From positions 612,001 to 676,000 of the forward strand of contig CANTUR010000832.1 in NCBI GenBank assembly GCA_947683625.1: 64,000 nucleotides of DNA, written 5' to 3'. Under the pieces are notes generated by a model. That model was not told the origin of the DNA, searched no databases, and worked only from the letters and a program-made list of their open reading frames with translations. Source of the stretch: Mallotus nudiflorus. Its lineage: Eukaryota; Streptophyta; Magnoliopsida; Malpighiales; Euphorbiaceae. The position numbers and the translations under genes are program-made. Of this stretch, positions 1 through 12,400 are shown piece after piece. Positions within the stretch are counted from its first letter, which is position 1; each line of letters starts with the position of its first letter.

Positions 1-858
1 ACTTATTGGGGCTCATCACTCAGTTGATGCATAGCTCTTGGGAACCGCCAGTAACTATTGGAATAAATGACTAACAACAGTTGGTAGCTAGGTGAATGCT
101 TAGCTCTCGGGAACTAGCAACCATATGGATTAATAGAGCCACTATTAGATTTATGGTTTAAGGTTGTACCATAATTTTCCACTTAAATAACATTTTAAAT
201 AAATGTTATTTCTGTTTTTAAAGGTATTATGAGATTTTATTAAAGTCTTTAAGATTTGTCAAGATGATTTTGGTAAAATAATAGTTTTAAATATAAGTTA
301 TATTTTTCACTATGTTTCCATAAAATCTTTTAATGAAGAAGGATTTTTAAAGTAATATGCATTTCCTTATATTAGTTTACTCATAGAGGTTTGACTCCCC
401 TCAACTATTTTTTAGGATCTTGGGAGTCTACTATTAGTTTCTCCTCTCTACACTAGACCCATTCTTGATTGGCTACCTTATGTAGGTTACTGTAATATTG
501 TTAATACTCGTGGAATAATTTTGGTTAATCTAGACAATTTAGTTATTGTATTTGTATTGGTATTGGTATGGTTTTATGATATGTATTTTGATATATATAT
601 ATTGAGTTGAAATGTTCATGATTATGATGATTTTGGAGAAGTTATGGTTGTTACATATTATTGGGAGTATTATTTTCATTATGCAAGTTTTGGATTTGTC
701 ATCGGTTTAGAGGAAACTGTATCAAATTTTTGTTACAATTGTTAAGTTGGATAATGTTTTGTTATAAAAAAATTTTAAGGTTTACTACTGGTTTTGGATG
801 CTTCCTGCTTTCTATTCTTTAGTGCTGGTTACATACCCTTAGGGTTCAATTCATAACA
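1..858 (+). repeat. 5' LTR of Tekay-type element (3' part only)
   Basis: The stretch aligns by eye with about 7530-8425 of the 3' LTR. Shared blocks include the repeated 'gatgcatagctcttggga' motif near the start, 'gtcaagatgattttggtaaa', and the ending (cataaca here, catgaca in the 3' copy). A (TA)n tract present in the 3' copy at about 7857-7884 is replaced here by a shorter AT stretch. Confidence 0.85.
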
Positions 859-1039
859 AAGTTGATTTTAGAGAAATGGTTCATTCCTTATTCTTTTGCT
901 CATGGTATATGTCTTTTCTTAAAACTACTATGGTGATTATGTGGTCATGTCATTTATTATCTTTATTACTTTTAGAATTATGCATACATGCTAATGTCCT
1001 ATTATATCTTAAATCTTATCTTTATATCTTTTTAGAATA

Positions 1040-2400
1040 AGGAAGAGACCACAAAATGCTCCTACTGTAGATACAACATATGATGATGGTGAGTAGTTCG
1101 TACAGTATGAAGCTCCTCCCCCTACCCCACAAGGTAGAAGAAGAGGTAGACTTAGGGCAAAGGCAGCTTAGAGACAAAAGCAACAACTATAAGTAGAACC
1201 AGAAGCTCCTTAGATAGATCCTGTAACCTTTGTGGCTAGAATAACAGGAATTAATCAAGGACTAACAGCACTTAATGAAGCCATGCCTTTAGTACAATAG
1301 ATATTACACTAGAGGAGCTAAGGGATGTTTAATTTAGATGTAGCTTTATTGTATTCTAGAGTTACGAGAGTTCTATTTGATGGTACTAGAGATGCCTTGA
1401 ATTTTATAAACACTATTGAGGCTAGAACTAGGAGAAGATATATGGATTACCAAAGAATAATGATTGTTGAATTAACAGTGCAAGCTGTAGCTTAAAACTG
1501 GTTTATGCAATCAATCCAACTGCATATGACTACCATGAGATGGTTAGACTTTAAAGAGCAGTTTTTAAGGTATTTCTATCCACCTTCCATGAGGGATAAT
1601 TATCGATGGCAGCTATTGCATATAGCAAAGGGTGATCGGTCAGTTGAGGAGTGTACTCATGAGTTTTTTAGGCTATCACGTCATGTGGTGGATGTGATGC
1701 AGGATGAGAGGAGAGTGATGGAGTTGTATATGATAGGGTTAGGCCTAAGATATATTATTATTTGGATTGAGGATCAAATACTAGAGAGTATCATTATGGA
1801 GGCTAGATAGTTGGAAAGATGACACATCATACATAGGACTATACTTAATCCATATATGAGTAATAGCACTAGGATTGGAGTAGGCCAGAATGTTTAGTAG
1901 CCTGCTTTTCAGATTGGCAAAATGAGTGTACAGATGAAGGGTACATCTCAGCAGAGTAAGAGGTCCTGAGCACAAAGACCTAGCAGGCAAAATTATGCTC
2001 TTAGTCATATGAGTGGTAGGTCTGCTAGATTTAGCCCTAGAGTTAGTAGCAGTTGTAGTGGTCAAATTTCTAGATATGGTAGTATAGGATTTGGGGCTAT
2101 TGCATGTGCTACTTGTGGTAAGTACATTAAGGACTATGTCATATGATGCTAAGAGCTTGTTTTAGGTGTGGGCAGTTAGGACATTTTGCCAGTGCTTATC
2201 CTAACTATGGATTTTAGTCATTATATGCCTAGGGATCTTCACCCTCAGTGGCTCAACCAATTCAGCAGGAGCATCAATAGTATCAAGCACCTATATACAC
2301 CTAATAGAGATTTACTTAATTAAGCCAATAGGGCAAAGGTACTAAAGGTAGAGGTAGAGCTAGAGGAAGGGGATATGCCTAGCCATCCACCTCATAGCAG
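1040..2400 (+). pseudogene. gag: gag pseudogene of Tekay-type element
   Basis: Gag would package the element RNA. The longest clear piece is at 1505-1810 and contains the capsid-like stretch WLDFKEQFLRYFYPPSMR, typical of the retrotransposon gag domain. Upstream, 1095-1180 reads as a Pro/Arg-rich N terminus. Downstream, about 2157-2205 reads as a CCHC zinc knuckle (CFRCGQLGHFA) with its last Cys changed. In-frame TAG codons at about 1167 and 1494, and further stops after 1807, end translation. It is followed by the protease and RT region of the same element. No functional protein is possible. Confidence 0.85.
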
Positions 2401-2409
2401 GCAGTTGTG

Positions 2410-5400
2410 GATAAGCTAGAGTTTTCACATTGACTCCATGGGATGCTTAGGCATCCAATGCAGTGATTGCAGGTACTCTTCTAATTTGCTATATTAATGT
2501 TAGAATTTTCATTAATCTTTGTGGATCTCTTTCCTTTGTATCACCTGTGTTTGCTTCTAAGATGGGATTGGAACCATCTAAACTATTAGTGCCATTATCT
2601 ATAACAACTCCCCTCAGTGATGAGTTAGAAATGGTCATAGTATTTTCATCTTGTCCAGTGTTGGTGAAGGCTAAAGAGTTGTTAGAAGACTTAGTATTGT
2701 TAGATGTGATGGATTTTTAATGTAATTTTGGGAATGGACTAGTTGGCTCAGCACTTTACTACCCTAGATTATTGAGAGAAAGAGGTGATCTTTAGAATTC
2801 CAAATGATGTAGAATTTTAATTCAAGGTGATAAGAGTCCAATACTAAAAAATCTCATTTCTGCAATCACAGCTAAAAAGATGCTTAGAAGGGGGTGTCAA
2901 GACTATTTAGCTATGGTTAGAGATATAAAGGTAGATAAGGGTGTAGTAGAGAATATGCCAATTATATGTGAGTTTCTGATATTTTTCTTGAAGAGTTACT
3001 AGGCTTGATACTAGAAAAAGAGAGGATTTTGTATTAATATTATACCTGGTATAGATCCTATCTTTATGCCACCTTATAGGATGGCACCTATAGAGTTAAA
3101 TGAGCATAAATAATAATTGCAAGAGTCACTTAACAAAGGTTTCATTAGGTTCAGTACATCTCCTTAGGGTGAAACAAGGTTGTTAGTAAAGAAGAAATAT
3201 GGTAGCCTTCGACTTTATATTGATTATAAACAATTGAACAAAGTCACCTTCAAGAACAAATATCCACTCTCGAGGATTGATGATTTATTTAATCAACTTC
3301 AAGGAGCTTGATATTTTTCTAAATTTGACTTAATGTTAAGGTATCATCAATTGAGAATTAAGAGTGGAAATATATTTAAGACTACATTTCAGACAAGATA
3401 TGGCCATTGTGAGTTTTTGGTAATGTATTTTAGATTAACTAATGTCCCAAAAACTTTTATGGACTTGATGGATTGGGTGTTTAGGCCATCCTTGGATCAA
3501 TTTATGATAGTATTTATTGATGATATCTTTGTATATTCTATAAGCGAAGAAGAACACACCATGCATTTAAGGATGGTAGTTCAAAATTTAAGAGAGCATT
3601 AATTGTATACCAAATTTTCTAAGTGTGAGTTTTGGTTAGATTAAGTGGCATTCTTAGGCCATTTATTATTCAAAGATGGTATACAAGTGGATTCTAAGAA
3701 GATTGAAGCTATTATAGAGTGGCCAAGACACACAACAATTATAGAAATAAGGAATTTTCTAGGTTTAGCTAGCTATTATAGGAGATTTGTGAAAGATTTC
3801 TCCAATGTTGTCGCACCTTTAACAAGTTTAACCCACAAGAATGCCAAGTTTGTATGGACTAATAAATGAAGAGCATTTTCATATGCTTAAAGATAGATTA
3901 CCTTCAGCTCTAGTGTTGACTTTACCTTCAGGAAATGAAGGGTATACAGTGTATTATAATTCTTTCCAAGTAGGATTGGGATGTGTGCTAATGTAGAATA
4001 GGAGAGTGGTTGCTTAGCATAACATAAATATCCTACTCGAGATTTAGAAATGGCAGCAATGGTGTTTACTTTGAAGATTTGGAGGCATTACTTGTATGGT
4101 GTAACTTGTAAGATATACACTAATCACAAGAGTTTAAAGTACATTTTCTAGCAAAAAGACTTAAACTTGAGATAGAGAAGATTGATGAAACTCTTAAAGG
4201 ACTATAATTACTATATTATGTATCGTCCAAGTAAAGCTAATATGGTAGCTGATGCATTAAGTAGAATGTCAATGGGTAGCCTTGCTCACATTAGCATGGG
4301 AAGGAGGCTAATCATCAAGGACATACATGAGCTTATTGATTAGGAATTACAATAGAAGGTAACTAAGAGATGTTTATTGGCTCAATTTTTAGAGTACGAT
4401 CGGTATACTTAAATAGAGTTAAAGTAGCTCAAAAAAGGGACCCATAATTACTGAGAATAATAATAGAAGTTCAACAAGGTTAGTCCCAAGATTTTATAAT
4501 TGATAGTGAGGACATATTACACTTAGGCACTAGGTTGTGTGTGCTAGATGTAGATGAAATGAGGAAGGAAATTATGGAGGAAGCTTATTTTTCTACTTAT
4601 GATGTTTATCCAGGTTCTAATAAGATGTATTATGATTTAAAAGATATATATTAGTGAAATGGGATGAAAATAGACATTGCAAAATTTGTATCTAAGTGTC
4701 TCACATGTCAACAAGTGAAATTGGAACATCAAAGGCCCTCATAATTGTTACAACAGTTACACATCCTTGAGTGGAAGTGGGACTTAATTATGATGGACTT
4801 TGTTTCTAGATTGCCTCGTACTACTAGAGGTTATGATGCTATATAGGTGGTAATTGATCGACTAACCAAGTAAGCTCACTTTTTGCCAATTAAAAAGTCT
4901 TATAGTATAGAAAAGTTGGCCAAGCTATAGATTAACGTAATTGTTTATCTATATGGAGTACCAGAAAGCATAGTATCAAACCGAGGAGCTACGTTCACTT
5001 CAATCTTTTCACAAGAGTTATATAAAGTATTGGGCACAAGACTAGACTTTAGTATAGCTTTTCATCCTCAAATAGATGGTTAGTCAAAAAGGACCATTTA
5101 GACACTTAAGGATATGCTTCGAATGTGTGTTATAGATTTTGGTGCCTAATGGGATTTACACTTGCCTTTAGTTGAATTTACATATAATAATATTTATCAT
5201 GCAAGTATTAAGATGGCTTCATATGAAGCCTTATATGGAAGGAAGTGTAGAACACCATTGTGTTAGGAAGTTGGTGAGAGGCAATTGATCGGTCTAGAAT
5301 TAGAAGTGACTTTAGAGAAGATTCCTCTTATTCAATAGAGATTGAGGACAGCTTATAGTTGATAGAAAAGCTATGTTGATCCTAAGAGGAAGGATGAATC

Positions 5401-5830
5401 ATTTTCTATTAGAGACATGGTGTTTCTTAAAGTGTCTCTAATGAAGGGAGTAATACGATTTGGTCAAAAAGGTAAGTTAGCCAAGATACATTGGACCTTT
5501 TGAGATTCGGTCAAAGGTTGGTGATGTGGCTTACAGATTAGTGTTACCATCATAATTGTCTCAAATTCATCCAGTGTTTCATATTTCTATATTGAGGAAG
5601 TATATTTCTTACCCTTCTCACATTCTTCAGCCTCAAACACTAGAGCTTAGGGAGGATTTGTCTTATAAAGAGTATCTAGTAGTGATTATGGATAGACTAG
5701 TTTGCCATCTTCATTCCAAATGGGTTCCTATGGTCAAAGTTTAGTACAATAACCATATAGTAAAGAATTGTACTTGGGAGATGGAAGTATATATGAAAAG
5801 TCAATATCCCTACTTGTTTGGAAATTAATG
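2410..5830 (+). pseudogene. pol: pol pseudogene: protease, RT, RNase H, integrase, chromodomain
   Basis: The domains lie in Ty3/gypsy order. Protease, 2463-2720: the usual DSG active site reads LCGS, so the catalytic Asp is lost. RT, about 3030-3870: the FIDDIFVYS active-site box at about 3517-3545 and the FLGLASYYRRFVKDFS block near 3756-3803 are readable. RNase H, about 3880-4270, ends in YRPSKANMVADALSRM. Integrase, about 4540-5220: a CLTCQQVK zinc-finger block at about 4699 and the core block FHPQIDG near 5060. Chromodomain-like tail, 5556-5826: HPVFHISILRKY, then CTWEMEVYMKSQYP. Many TAG codons replace Gln or Trp and frameshifts separate the blocks, so nothing can be translated through. 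Confidence 0.9.
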
Positions 5831-5875
5831 AAAAAATTTAAAATTGGAGGATGAATTTTCTTAAGTAGGGAAGAA

Positions 5876-7854
5876 TGTAATAACCCTTAATTTATTTATA
5901 AAAATAACATATGGTATTATTGATGTTGGGTTGTTGTTTTATTGTTGTGTTGTTGATGTGTTATTGATTTGTAAAAGAGGTGTTTATCGTTTGGTTATTC
6001 AGTAGTTGATGTTGATATTCAATTATTGTCATTAATGTCAGGTTGTTGAGTCATTGTGTGTTATTGATGAACTATTGTTCAGTAGTTGATGTTGGATTGT
6101 TGTATTATTGTTGGGATATTGTTGTCAAGTTGCTATCGAGTTGTTGTAGTATTATTATGAGGTTATTATATGGTGTTAATTCATTAAATGCATTTATCTC
6201 AAGCCTCAAAGTGGAAGGACCAAATAGGAATTTTGCCAAAAATACAGGGAACAAAGTGGTGTATATCCATCTTCCTCTTTATTTTAGGGTTGGCTGACGC
6301 AAAAGTTATAGAAAAGCCCCTACACTCCCCAAATTGTCACTATAGTGCCTAAATCTTTTTCATTTCCATTCACTAATCAAACGACCTCTGATTGACCTGA
6401 AATTTGGTACCCAACTATTTTTTAACATCTTTTACACACTGGTAACATCTGTTTGAGCAAATTTAGCCTAGAAAATTTCAAATTTTAATTTTAAATTTTT
6501 GCTCAATGTTGATGAAGTTGGAATGTTCATGTTTTTGTCTATCAGTAAAGACAAACATTTTTATTTCATTCCTCAATGTCTCAAGAGTCTATTGACACTA
6601 ATTTTACATTCGATCCCCATCAGTGGAATATTTGGTGAATTTTTAGATATTTTCCTTTTTTCAATCTCCTTAGTCTATGAGTATTTTGGTGTGTTTGAGG
6701 GTATAGATGTGTTCTATTTTCTGTGGGGAATATTTTGTATATTTATTTTAGTTAGGTGTAGTGTTTCTGGTGAGAAATCCAGCGAGTATCAACTGAAGTT
6801 TGGTGAGGAATAGTGACCAACCCAAAAAATTATGATTTTATTTTTAATACATAGTATAAATTATGAGGATTAATCTTTGTAATTAGAACTAGGTTTGATT
6901 CCTCATGGATGTTGAGATAAAAATTGTGAAAGTGTTTCGATGGAAATTTCTCTATCTCTAATTAAATAGTCTCAACTCATCATAATTAATTCTTTAAGTC
7001 TCAAATGTCATTTTTAGAGTGTTTTCGAGTCATTTTACTGATTCCTTGATTTTATAATTTTTCTAAAATTTTTGGAAATTATTATGAATTTATTTATTAT
7101 ATATTTTAAATAAATATTATTATTTTAGAGAATATCGAAGCGGCAACCTCAAAGTTTAGATGGATGAGGAAACATCAGTTGGCTCACTCTACTAGCAAGT
7201 TAATATTTTGAAGTGTATGTTAGATTTATGTATTTAAGGAAAAAATGAAAACTTGAGATTTAATATGCTAGTTTTGGTTACTATTGAGATTTTATTACTT
7301 ACATGATTATTAAAGGTGATGTTATTGTGGAGGATAAATAAGAATGTTGTTAATTCTATTTTTATATTTCAGTTATGGCATTCTTAAAATTTTATTGCAT
7401 ATTTATTTATATATAAAGAGTTTCAAGAAAGACTGGTAGAATATGCTACTTGATGGATGTCATCAGGACTGTGTGCACACTGGTATTAATCTATGAATTA
7501 GGCCTTTTGTTTGGAAAAATGTGAAAAGGCTCAGTTGATGCATAGCTCTTGGGCATATTTTGATTGTTTACTAGGGCTAGTAGCTCAATTGATGCATAGC
7601 TCTTGAGAACTGCTAGTAAGTATTAAAATAAGTGACTGACTATGGTTGGTAGCTCAGTGGATGTTTAGCTCTTGGGAATCAGCAGTCATATGGACTAAGA
7701 GAGTCAAATGGCTACTAGATTTGTGGTTTAGGGTTCTACTATAATTTTCTAGTTAAATAGCATTTTAAATAAATGCTATTTTTATTTTCATAGGTATTAT
7801 GAGATTTTATTAAAGCCTTTAAGATTTGTCAAGATGATTTTGGTAAAATAATGG

Positions 7855-7886
<32 letters not shown>

Positions 7887-8425
7887 TATGTTTCTATAAA
7901 ATCTTTTAATAAAGAAGGATTTTTGAAACAACATGCATTTCCTTATATTAGCTTATTCAGTGAGGTCTAACTTTCCTCAACTATTTTTCAATATCTTGGG
8001 AGTCTACTGTTAGTTTCTCCTCTATGCGTTGGACCTATTCTTCATTAATTACCTTATGTAGGTTATTGTAATGTTATTAATACTTGTGGAATAATTTTAG
8101 TTAATCTAGACATTGTGGTTTTGGAGGATTTATTATTGTTGTATTTGTATTGGTATGGTTTTATGATACATATATATATATATATATATTGATTTGAGAT
8201 GTTGGTGATTATGGTGATTTTAGAGAAGTTGTGGTTGTTATATATTACTAAAGTGTTGTTTGCATTATGAAAGTTTTGGATTTTTTCTTAGTACAGAGGA
8301 AATTCTACCAAATTTTTATTAGAATTGTTAAGATGGATAATGTTTTATTTTCGAAATTTTTAAAAGCTTTTTGCTTTCCCATTCACTAGTGCCGGTCACA
8401 TGCCTTTGGGGTTCAAGTCATGACA
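5876..8425 (+). repeat. 3' LTR of Tekay-type element
   Basis: The 2550-bp LTR begins TGTAATAACCC after a purine-rich stretch (about 5862-5875) and ends CATGACA. Its last 900 bp repeat positions 1-858. Around 7530-7690 it holds three degenerate copies of a 'GCTCAGTTGATGCATAGCTCTTGG' type motif, written here only as a consensus class of about 24 bp. The ends (TGTAATA...TGACA) and the 'TCAGTGAGGTCTGACT' and 'CTAGTGCCGGTCA' type blocks are shared with the two 3.2 kb solo LTRs, so all three belong to related families. Confidence 0.88.
7857..7884. repeat. (TA)n microsatellite inside 3' LTR
   Basis: A perfect AT dinucleotide run lies inside the 3' LTR. A second shorter run is at about 8170-8188. 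The 5' LTR lacks the long run, so the tract expanded after insertion or contracted in the other copy. Confidence 0.9.
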
Positions 8426-8428
8426 ATT

Positions 8429-8541
8429 GTCAAGGTCTTCCTTTTTGGGTACAATCCAAAATACTTCTTATGGTACTCAATTTAAGGCTTGCCCTTGCAT
8501 TTCTCATGAATATAGCCTTGGGCAATGGTGTAAAGATTGAC
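8429..8541 (-). pseudogene. Possible exon fragment of an unrecognised gene
   Basis: Read on the minus strand, a pyrimidine tract and CTAG acceptor-like end are followed by a protein-like reading: VAKEIVNLYTIAQGYIHEK, then, after more residues and one stop, YHKKYFGLYPKRKTLT. I do not recognise the family. The fragment stops exactly at the LTR end at 8425. If it is a real exon, the Tekay-type element landed inside it and the rest lies beyond the left edge of the window. No second evidence supports it. Confidence 0.3.
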
Positions 8542-10239
8542 AATCTCTTTAGCAACTAGAAAGGGAAGAAGATGAAGAAAAAAAAACCAAGAAGAAGAAG
8601 ATGCGATAGGGGAAAGAAAGAAATTTTTTCATGGCATATGTGTAACTTTAGGAAAAAAATAGGGCACACATGTAATTTATTGATAGAAAGGGGTATTTGA
8701 TATAAGTGCCCTTACTTTTTGGAACATTTTTGTAAAGAACCCAAAAAAACATAAGATATGTTTGAGCCTATAATTGAATTTTGGACCAAAGATCATGAGC
8801 CATGATCCAATTCTAAATTAGTAAAGTTCTTAAAGCCTAATGAGAGTGAAAACTAAACTTGATAACAATTTGGAGAAAAAATAAGAAGATTTTGGAGAGG
8901 AGCTAAAGCAATGTGATTTTTGAATGGCTTAGAGAAGTGAACCATGAATTGTTACAGGAATTAATTTCTCCAAACTGATGATGACCTTTGGAATGAAAAT
9001 TAATTAGAGAAATGAATTCTTTGAATATAAATATAGGGAAGAATCAATAAGAGGGGGCACTAATCGCCATTCAATAACCATCAATCAATCATTATCAACA
9101 CTCTAATTTTTCTTGTTTTAGCTATTTTAGTTCTAAAACTTATAGTTTGTTTCATCAGTGCAAAATTTTCTTTTCATTATTCATCAAATTTCCTTTTTCA
9201 AAAATTGTTAAATTTATAAAGTTTTTGTTGAAATTCAAACAAATAGTGATAAAAGCACTTGAAAACCCTTTTCACTTAATATAAGTAAAAATTTTTTACT
9301 GAGGATTATCTCTTTTAACATGCTCAAACTCAAACCAAACATGGTCTATCAAAAAGTGCACTAACAATATTATTTCTGCCATTCTCAGTGGCGGAAATGT
9401 AAAAAAAAATTAATTCATTAACTCCACCACTTTGAATGATGGAGATGGAAATAAAAAAAATTCATCAACTTTGCATTTGATAATAAAAAAAATATTTTTC
9501 CAACTCTGCTAATTGGACTAGTAGAATTAACAGTTAGCCACTCATACTAGTAGAGTTCTATCACAACAACTATGATAACCTTGAAAATCACAATAAACAG
9601 GTAATTTTTTTTCTTTCAACCACAAACTTGGAATTTTTTTTAAAAACAACCATAAAATGAGAATTTCATTTTGTTTTTTTTTCTGCCATAAATTGACAAA
9701 ATGCCCAAATAATTGCTACTTCCCTACCAGCACCTAATATGACAACATGTAGCTTGATATTATAGCCAATAGAATAGAAGGAAAGACTTCACTATTTTCA
9801 TAATTCTTGACACAAGTTCTTGTTTCATCTTTTAACTTCTTCACAATTGGCATCTACAATATTATTAATAAATTGAATACTAAATTTTTTTTAAAAATTA
9901 ATTTCTTTATAGATATTTTGTGAAGGATAAGTGAATCCATGGCTAAATACTTCTACAAAAATAATTTTTTTTGAAAGTTAGTCTAGGACTGGCATTCCTT
10001 CGCTAATTACCAATTAACGCTCCATTCATTATAAAATATATTCAAAAGATTAAAATTGCTAATTAATGATTGATACACCATCCATCACAAAATATATTTA
10101 AAAAATAAAAAACTTTTACCATCACTAATTAGCAATGAATTTATGATTGGTTGTTAATTAACTTGTAATTTTATTATTTTTAGTATTTTTTTACTTTATT
10201 CACAAATTTTAAACTAATTTGAACAATATTTTCTTCATA
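8542..10239. other. AT-rich intergenic stretch, no gene seen
   Basis: No reading frame or protein motif is convincing. About 9980-10190 has short repeated blocks (for example 'ATAAAATATATTCAAAAGAT' and 'CATCACAAAATATATTTAAA', and 'CACTAATTAGCAATGAATTT') that resemble the subterminal repeats of CACTA transposons. This fits the transposase tail that follows. Confidence 0.4.
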
Positions 10240-10440
10240 CAAAATCGCATGGAGGAGATGATGAATTTTGCATCTCACCCTTTAAAGGATGGTTCACAAC
10301 CTCCATCAATTAATATAAAAACTTTTTATTTCAAGACTATAAGTGGACAAAATAAGAGGTATATATATCGTCTTGGCTTAAAGGATGCATCTTTCTACCA
10401 CAATTCATTCCAGAGCACCCAGACTTTAGATGCATTATAA
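10240..10440 (+). pseudogene. CACTA-type transposase C-terminal fragment (tentative)
   Basis: An open stretch reads MEEMMNFASHPLKDGSQPP followed by residues ending in KRYIYRLGLKDASFY. The spacing of 'DGSQPP', a Thr-Phe-aromatic block and a basic 'R-x-Y-x-x-GLG/GLK-x-x-A' tail resembles the C terminus of plant En/Spm Transposase_24 proteins, where a 'GRVYGLGSQA' block ends the protein. The rest of the transposase is absent and no TIR was found. This rests on remembered family features and could be chance similarity. Confidence 0.4.
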
Positions 10441-10539
10441 GTTACTGTGTTTATAGATCTAGGGAGGTCTTTGAGTTTGGCATAATTAGATTTCTTTATT
10501 TTTTTAAAAGGAGTGGTGAGTCAGTTGGCTATTAGATTT

Positions 10540-12386
10540 TGAAAGTGCTTTAGAGAGGGAAGGGGGGATAAGGCAAGTAAAGGATTTTAGAAAATTAAAA
10601 TGAATTTAAGAGACGAACAAGAATTAAAAGAGTATAAAGAAGGAAGAACAACAAACACAAAGAGTTAAGGAGTTCAGATTCTTAATAATCCAACGTTTCT
10701 ACCTAACTTATCCCCTAGTTAAGATTTTTAATTCCTATAATCTTATTCACAAGATTGAGATTACACAAGAGTTTGAGGCTCACTCTTTCAACCTTACATA
10801 ATCAAGAGTTTCTAGGCTCACTCTTAAACCAATTCCCAAGTGTTTTAATGGTTAAATACTTAAACTAATTCCACTAGAAATATACCTCATTTACCTTCTA
10901 ATCTATCACAAGAATTAGATGAAGATGAAATCCTATTTCTATCACACAACCAACTCTTACAAGAGTTAATCAATATAAAAAATATTGACACAAAGAAAAA
11001 ATGAAACTTAATGAATGCTTAGAGAGTTTTTGATAATCAAAGAGTAATAATACCTATTCATTTATTGGTAAAAACTGGTAGACAAAAATTCATATACATA
11101 AAGTATACCATTTGGTATAATATTGATGATCTCACAAAGATTCAATTAAATTATTTATTTTATTCAACCTTAGTGTGTGTTATTGTTATCACAACTCTAG
11201 AGCACATACATATAGATCAAGATTAAAAAATATGGTTCTTAGAGCCAATGATTATGTCTCCAACATTTCTTTTTTTCAAAAAATTCAAAAATATGTCTGT
11301 TGGATATTTTTTGAAGTTTGTTGTCATCATGGAAGCAAGGTTTCAGTCATAGTCTATTGCTGAGTGTCACCATGGCAGTCTTGCTTCAGTCGCAGCCTTC
11401 TTTTGAGCTAAATTACAAGCTTTCTATCATTATGGCAGCCTTGCTTCAGTCACAACTCTTCAGCTTTCTATCACTATGGTAGTCTAGTTCATTCGCACCC
11501 CTCTGCTGAGCTGAATTATGACTTGGATTTCATTGAGAGTAATATTGTACCTATTCTTATAATTAGTCCTAGCCACAGTTCATCAACTGCTAATTCTAGT
11601 TTATAAACTGGCGATTCATGGTTCTAAGGTCAATGGAACAGGACTAGCATTGGGCACAGGGCCAGTTCAAGGATCAATCGGTTTCGGTCCAAATCAATTC
11701 GATTTGGTATAATTTTTTTTATATGGCATAAAGTTTAAATAAAAATTTATTATTTCATTTTAATAAGTTATTTTTTAGTTAAAAAGAGAATATAAAAAAA
11801 ATATTTTACTTTAACTAGTTAACTTAAAATAAATTAACTAGTTAATTTTAGATAAAAATTTCAAAAAAATAGAAATAAAATTATTTTATGTTAGTTTTAT
11901 ATAATATTGGTTGAAATAAAAAAAATATAATAATAAATTAATAAATTAAATTAGAAAAATAAAATTTAAAAAATTAAAGGGTTTGAACTTAATTTTCTTA
12001 CCAAAAATTAAGTTGTAACCATATACTCTTGGAGTATAGAGGAATCAAAGTCGACATAGTTCTCTTACATTTAAAAAAAAAAAAGTAATCACTTCCAACA
12101 CCAGATGTTGAAGTTCTCGTTCTTTATATATATATATTGAAAATGCTTGTTCCATCTAGGGAGGAACCGGCCTTAAACTAGTCCTCCCTATAGTTTTGGG
12201 CTAGTTCAATCAGGTTCCAGATTTGATCGGTTCCAATCCAATTTTGACCAAGCAGATTTGCTTTTCAGGGTCTAAACTGGCCCATGGCCAGGCCTACTTA
12301 TAATCATACTTAAATGAAGAACATTAAATGTTCAAAATTAAGTTTGTTAAGATCAAAATCAAGCTTGATTATTGTTAAGGTCAACA
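10540..12386 (-). repeat. 3' LTR of Sirevirus-like element, carrying a MITE
   Basis: This is the downstream LTR in element sense. It aligns with 22166-23147 except for two length differences: the 733-bp MITE at 11564-12296, and about 130 bp at 11047-11175 that the other LTR lacks. Without these it is close to the 982 bp of the right LTR. Confidence 0.88.
11564..12296. mobile_element. Non-autonomous hAT-type MITE
   Basis: The ends are imperfect inverted repeats: TAGTCCTAGCCA on the left and TAGGCCTGGCCA read inward from the right. An 8-bp duplication CTTATAAT flanks it at 11556-11563 and 12297-12304. The right LTR of the host element reads straight across this site, so the empty site is present in the same window. 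An 8-bp TSD and TA-G-x-CCT-GCC ends are typical of hAT elements. The interior has no transposase and holds 'GGTTC/GGTCC' subterminal motifs on both sides. Confidence 0.88.
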
Positions 12387-12400
12387 ATCTCCCCCTTTTT
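12387..12400 (-). promoter_or_regulatory. Polypurine tract of Sirevirus-like element
   Basis: On the minus strand AAAAAGGGGGAGAT lies directly before the 3' LTR start TGTTGACC. It would prime plus-strand DNA synthesis. Further tracts of this kind lie at about 12604 (CTCCCCCACTT), 12691 (CTCCCCTTTTGG) and 16508 (TTCCCCCCTTTATC). Confidence 0.8.

Larger units (their letters stand above)
1..8425 (+). mobile_element. Ty3/gypsy Tekay-type chromovirus, degenerate, 5' end outside window
   Basis: This is an LTR retrotransposon on the plus strand. The end of a 5' LTR (1-858) matches the end of the 3' LTR (5876-8425). Between them, in order, come gag, zinc knuckle, protease, reverse transcriptase, RNase H, integrase and a C-terminal chromodomain-like segment. 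Protease-RT-RNaseH-integrase order defines Ty3/gypsy. The chromodomain and the LTR of about 2.5 kb point to the Tekay/Del lineage of chromoviruses. All frames are broken, mostly by TAG where Gln is expected, so the copy is dead. A purine stretch ends just before the 3' LTR, as expected of a polypurine tract. No clear tRNA primer site is readable after position 858. The left target-site duplication is outside the window. Lineage assignment rests on remembered family features. Confidence 0.9.
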
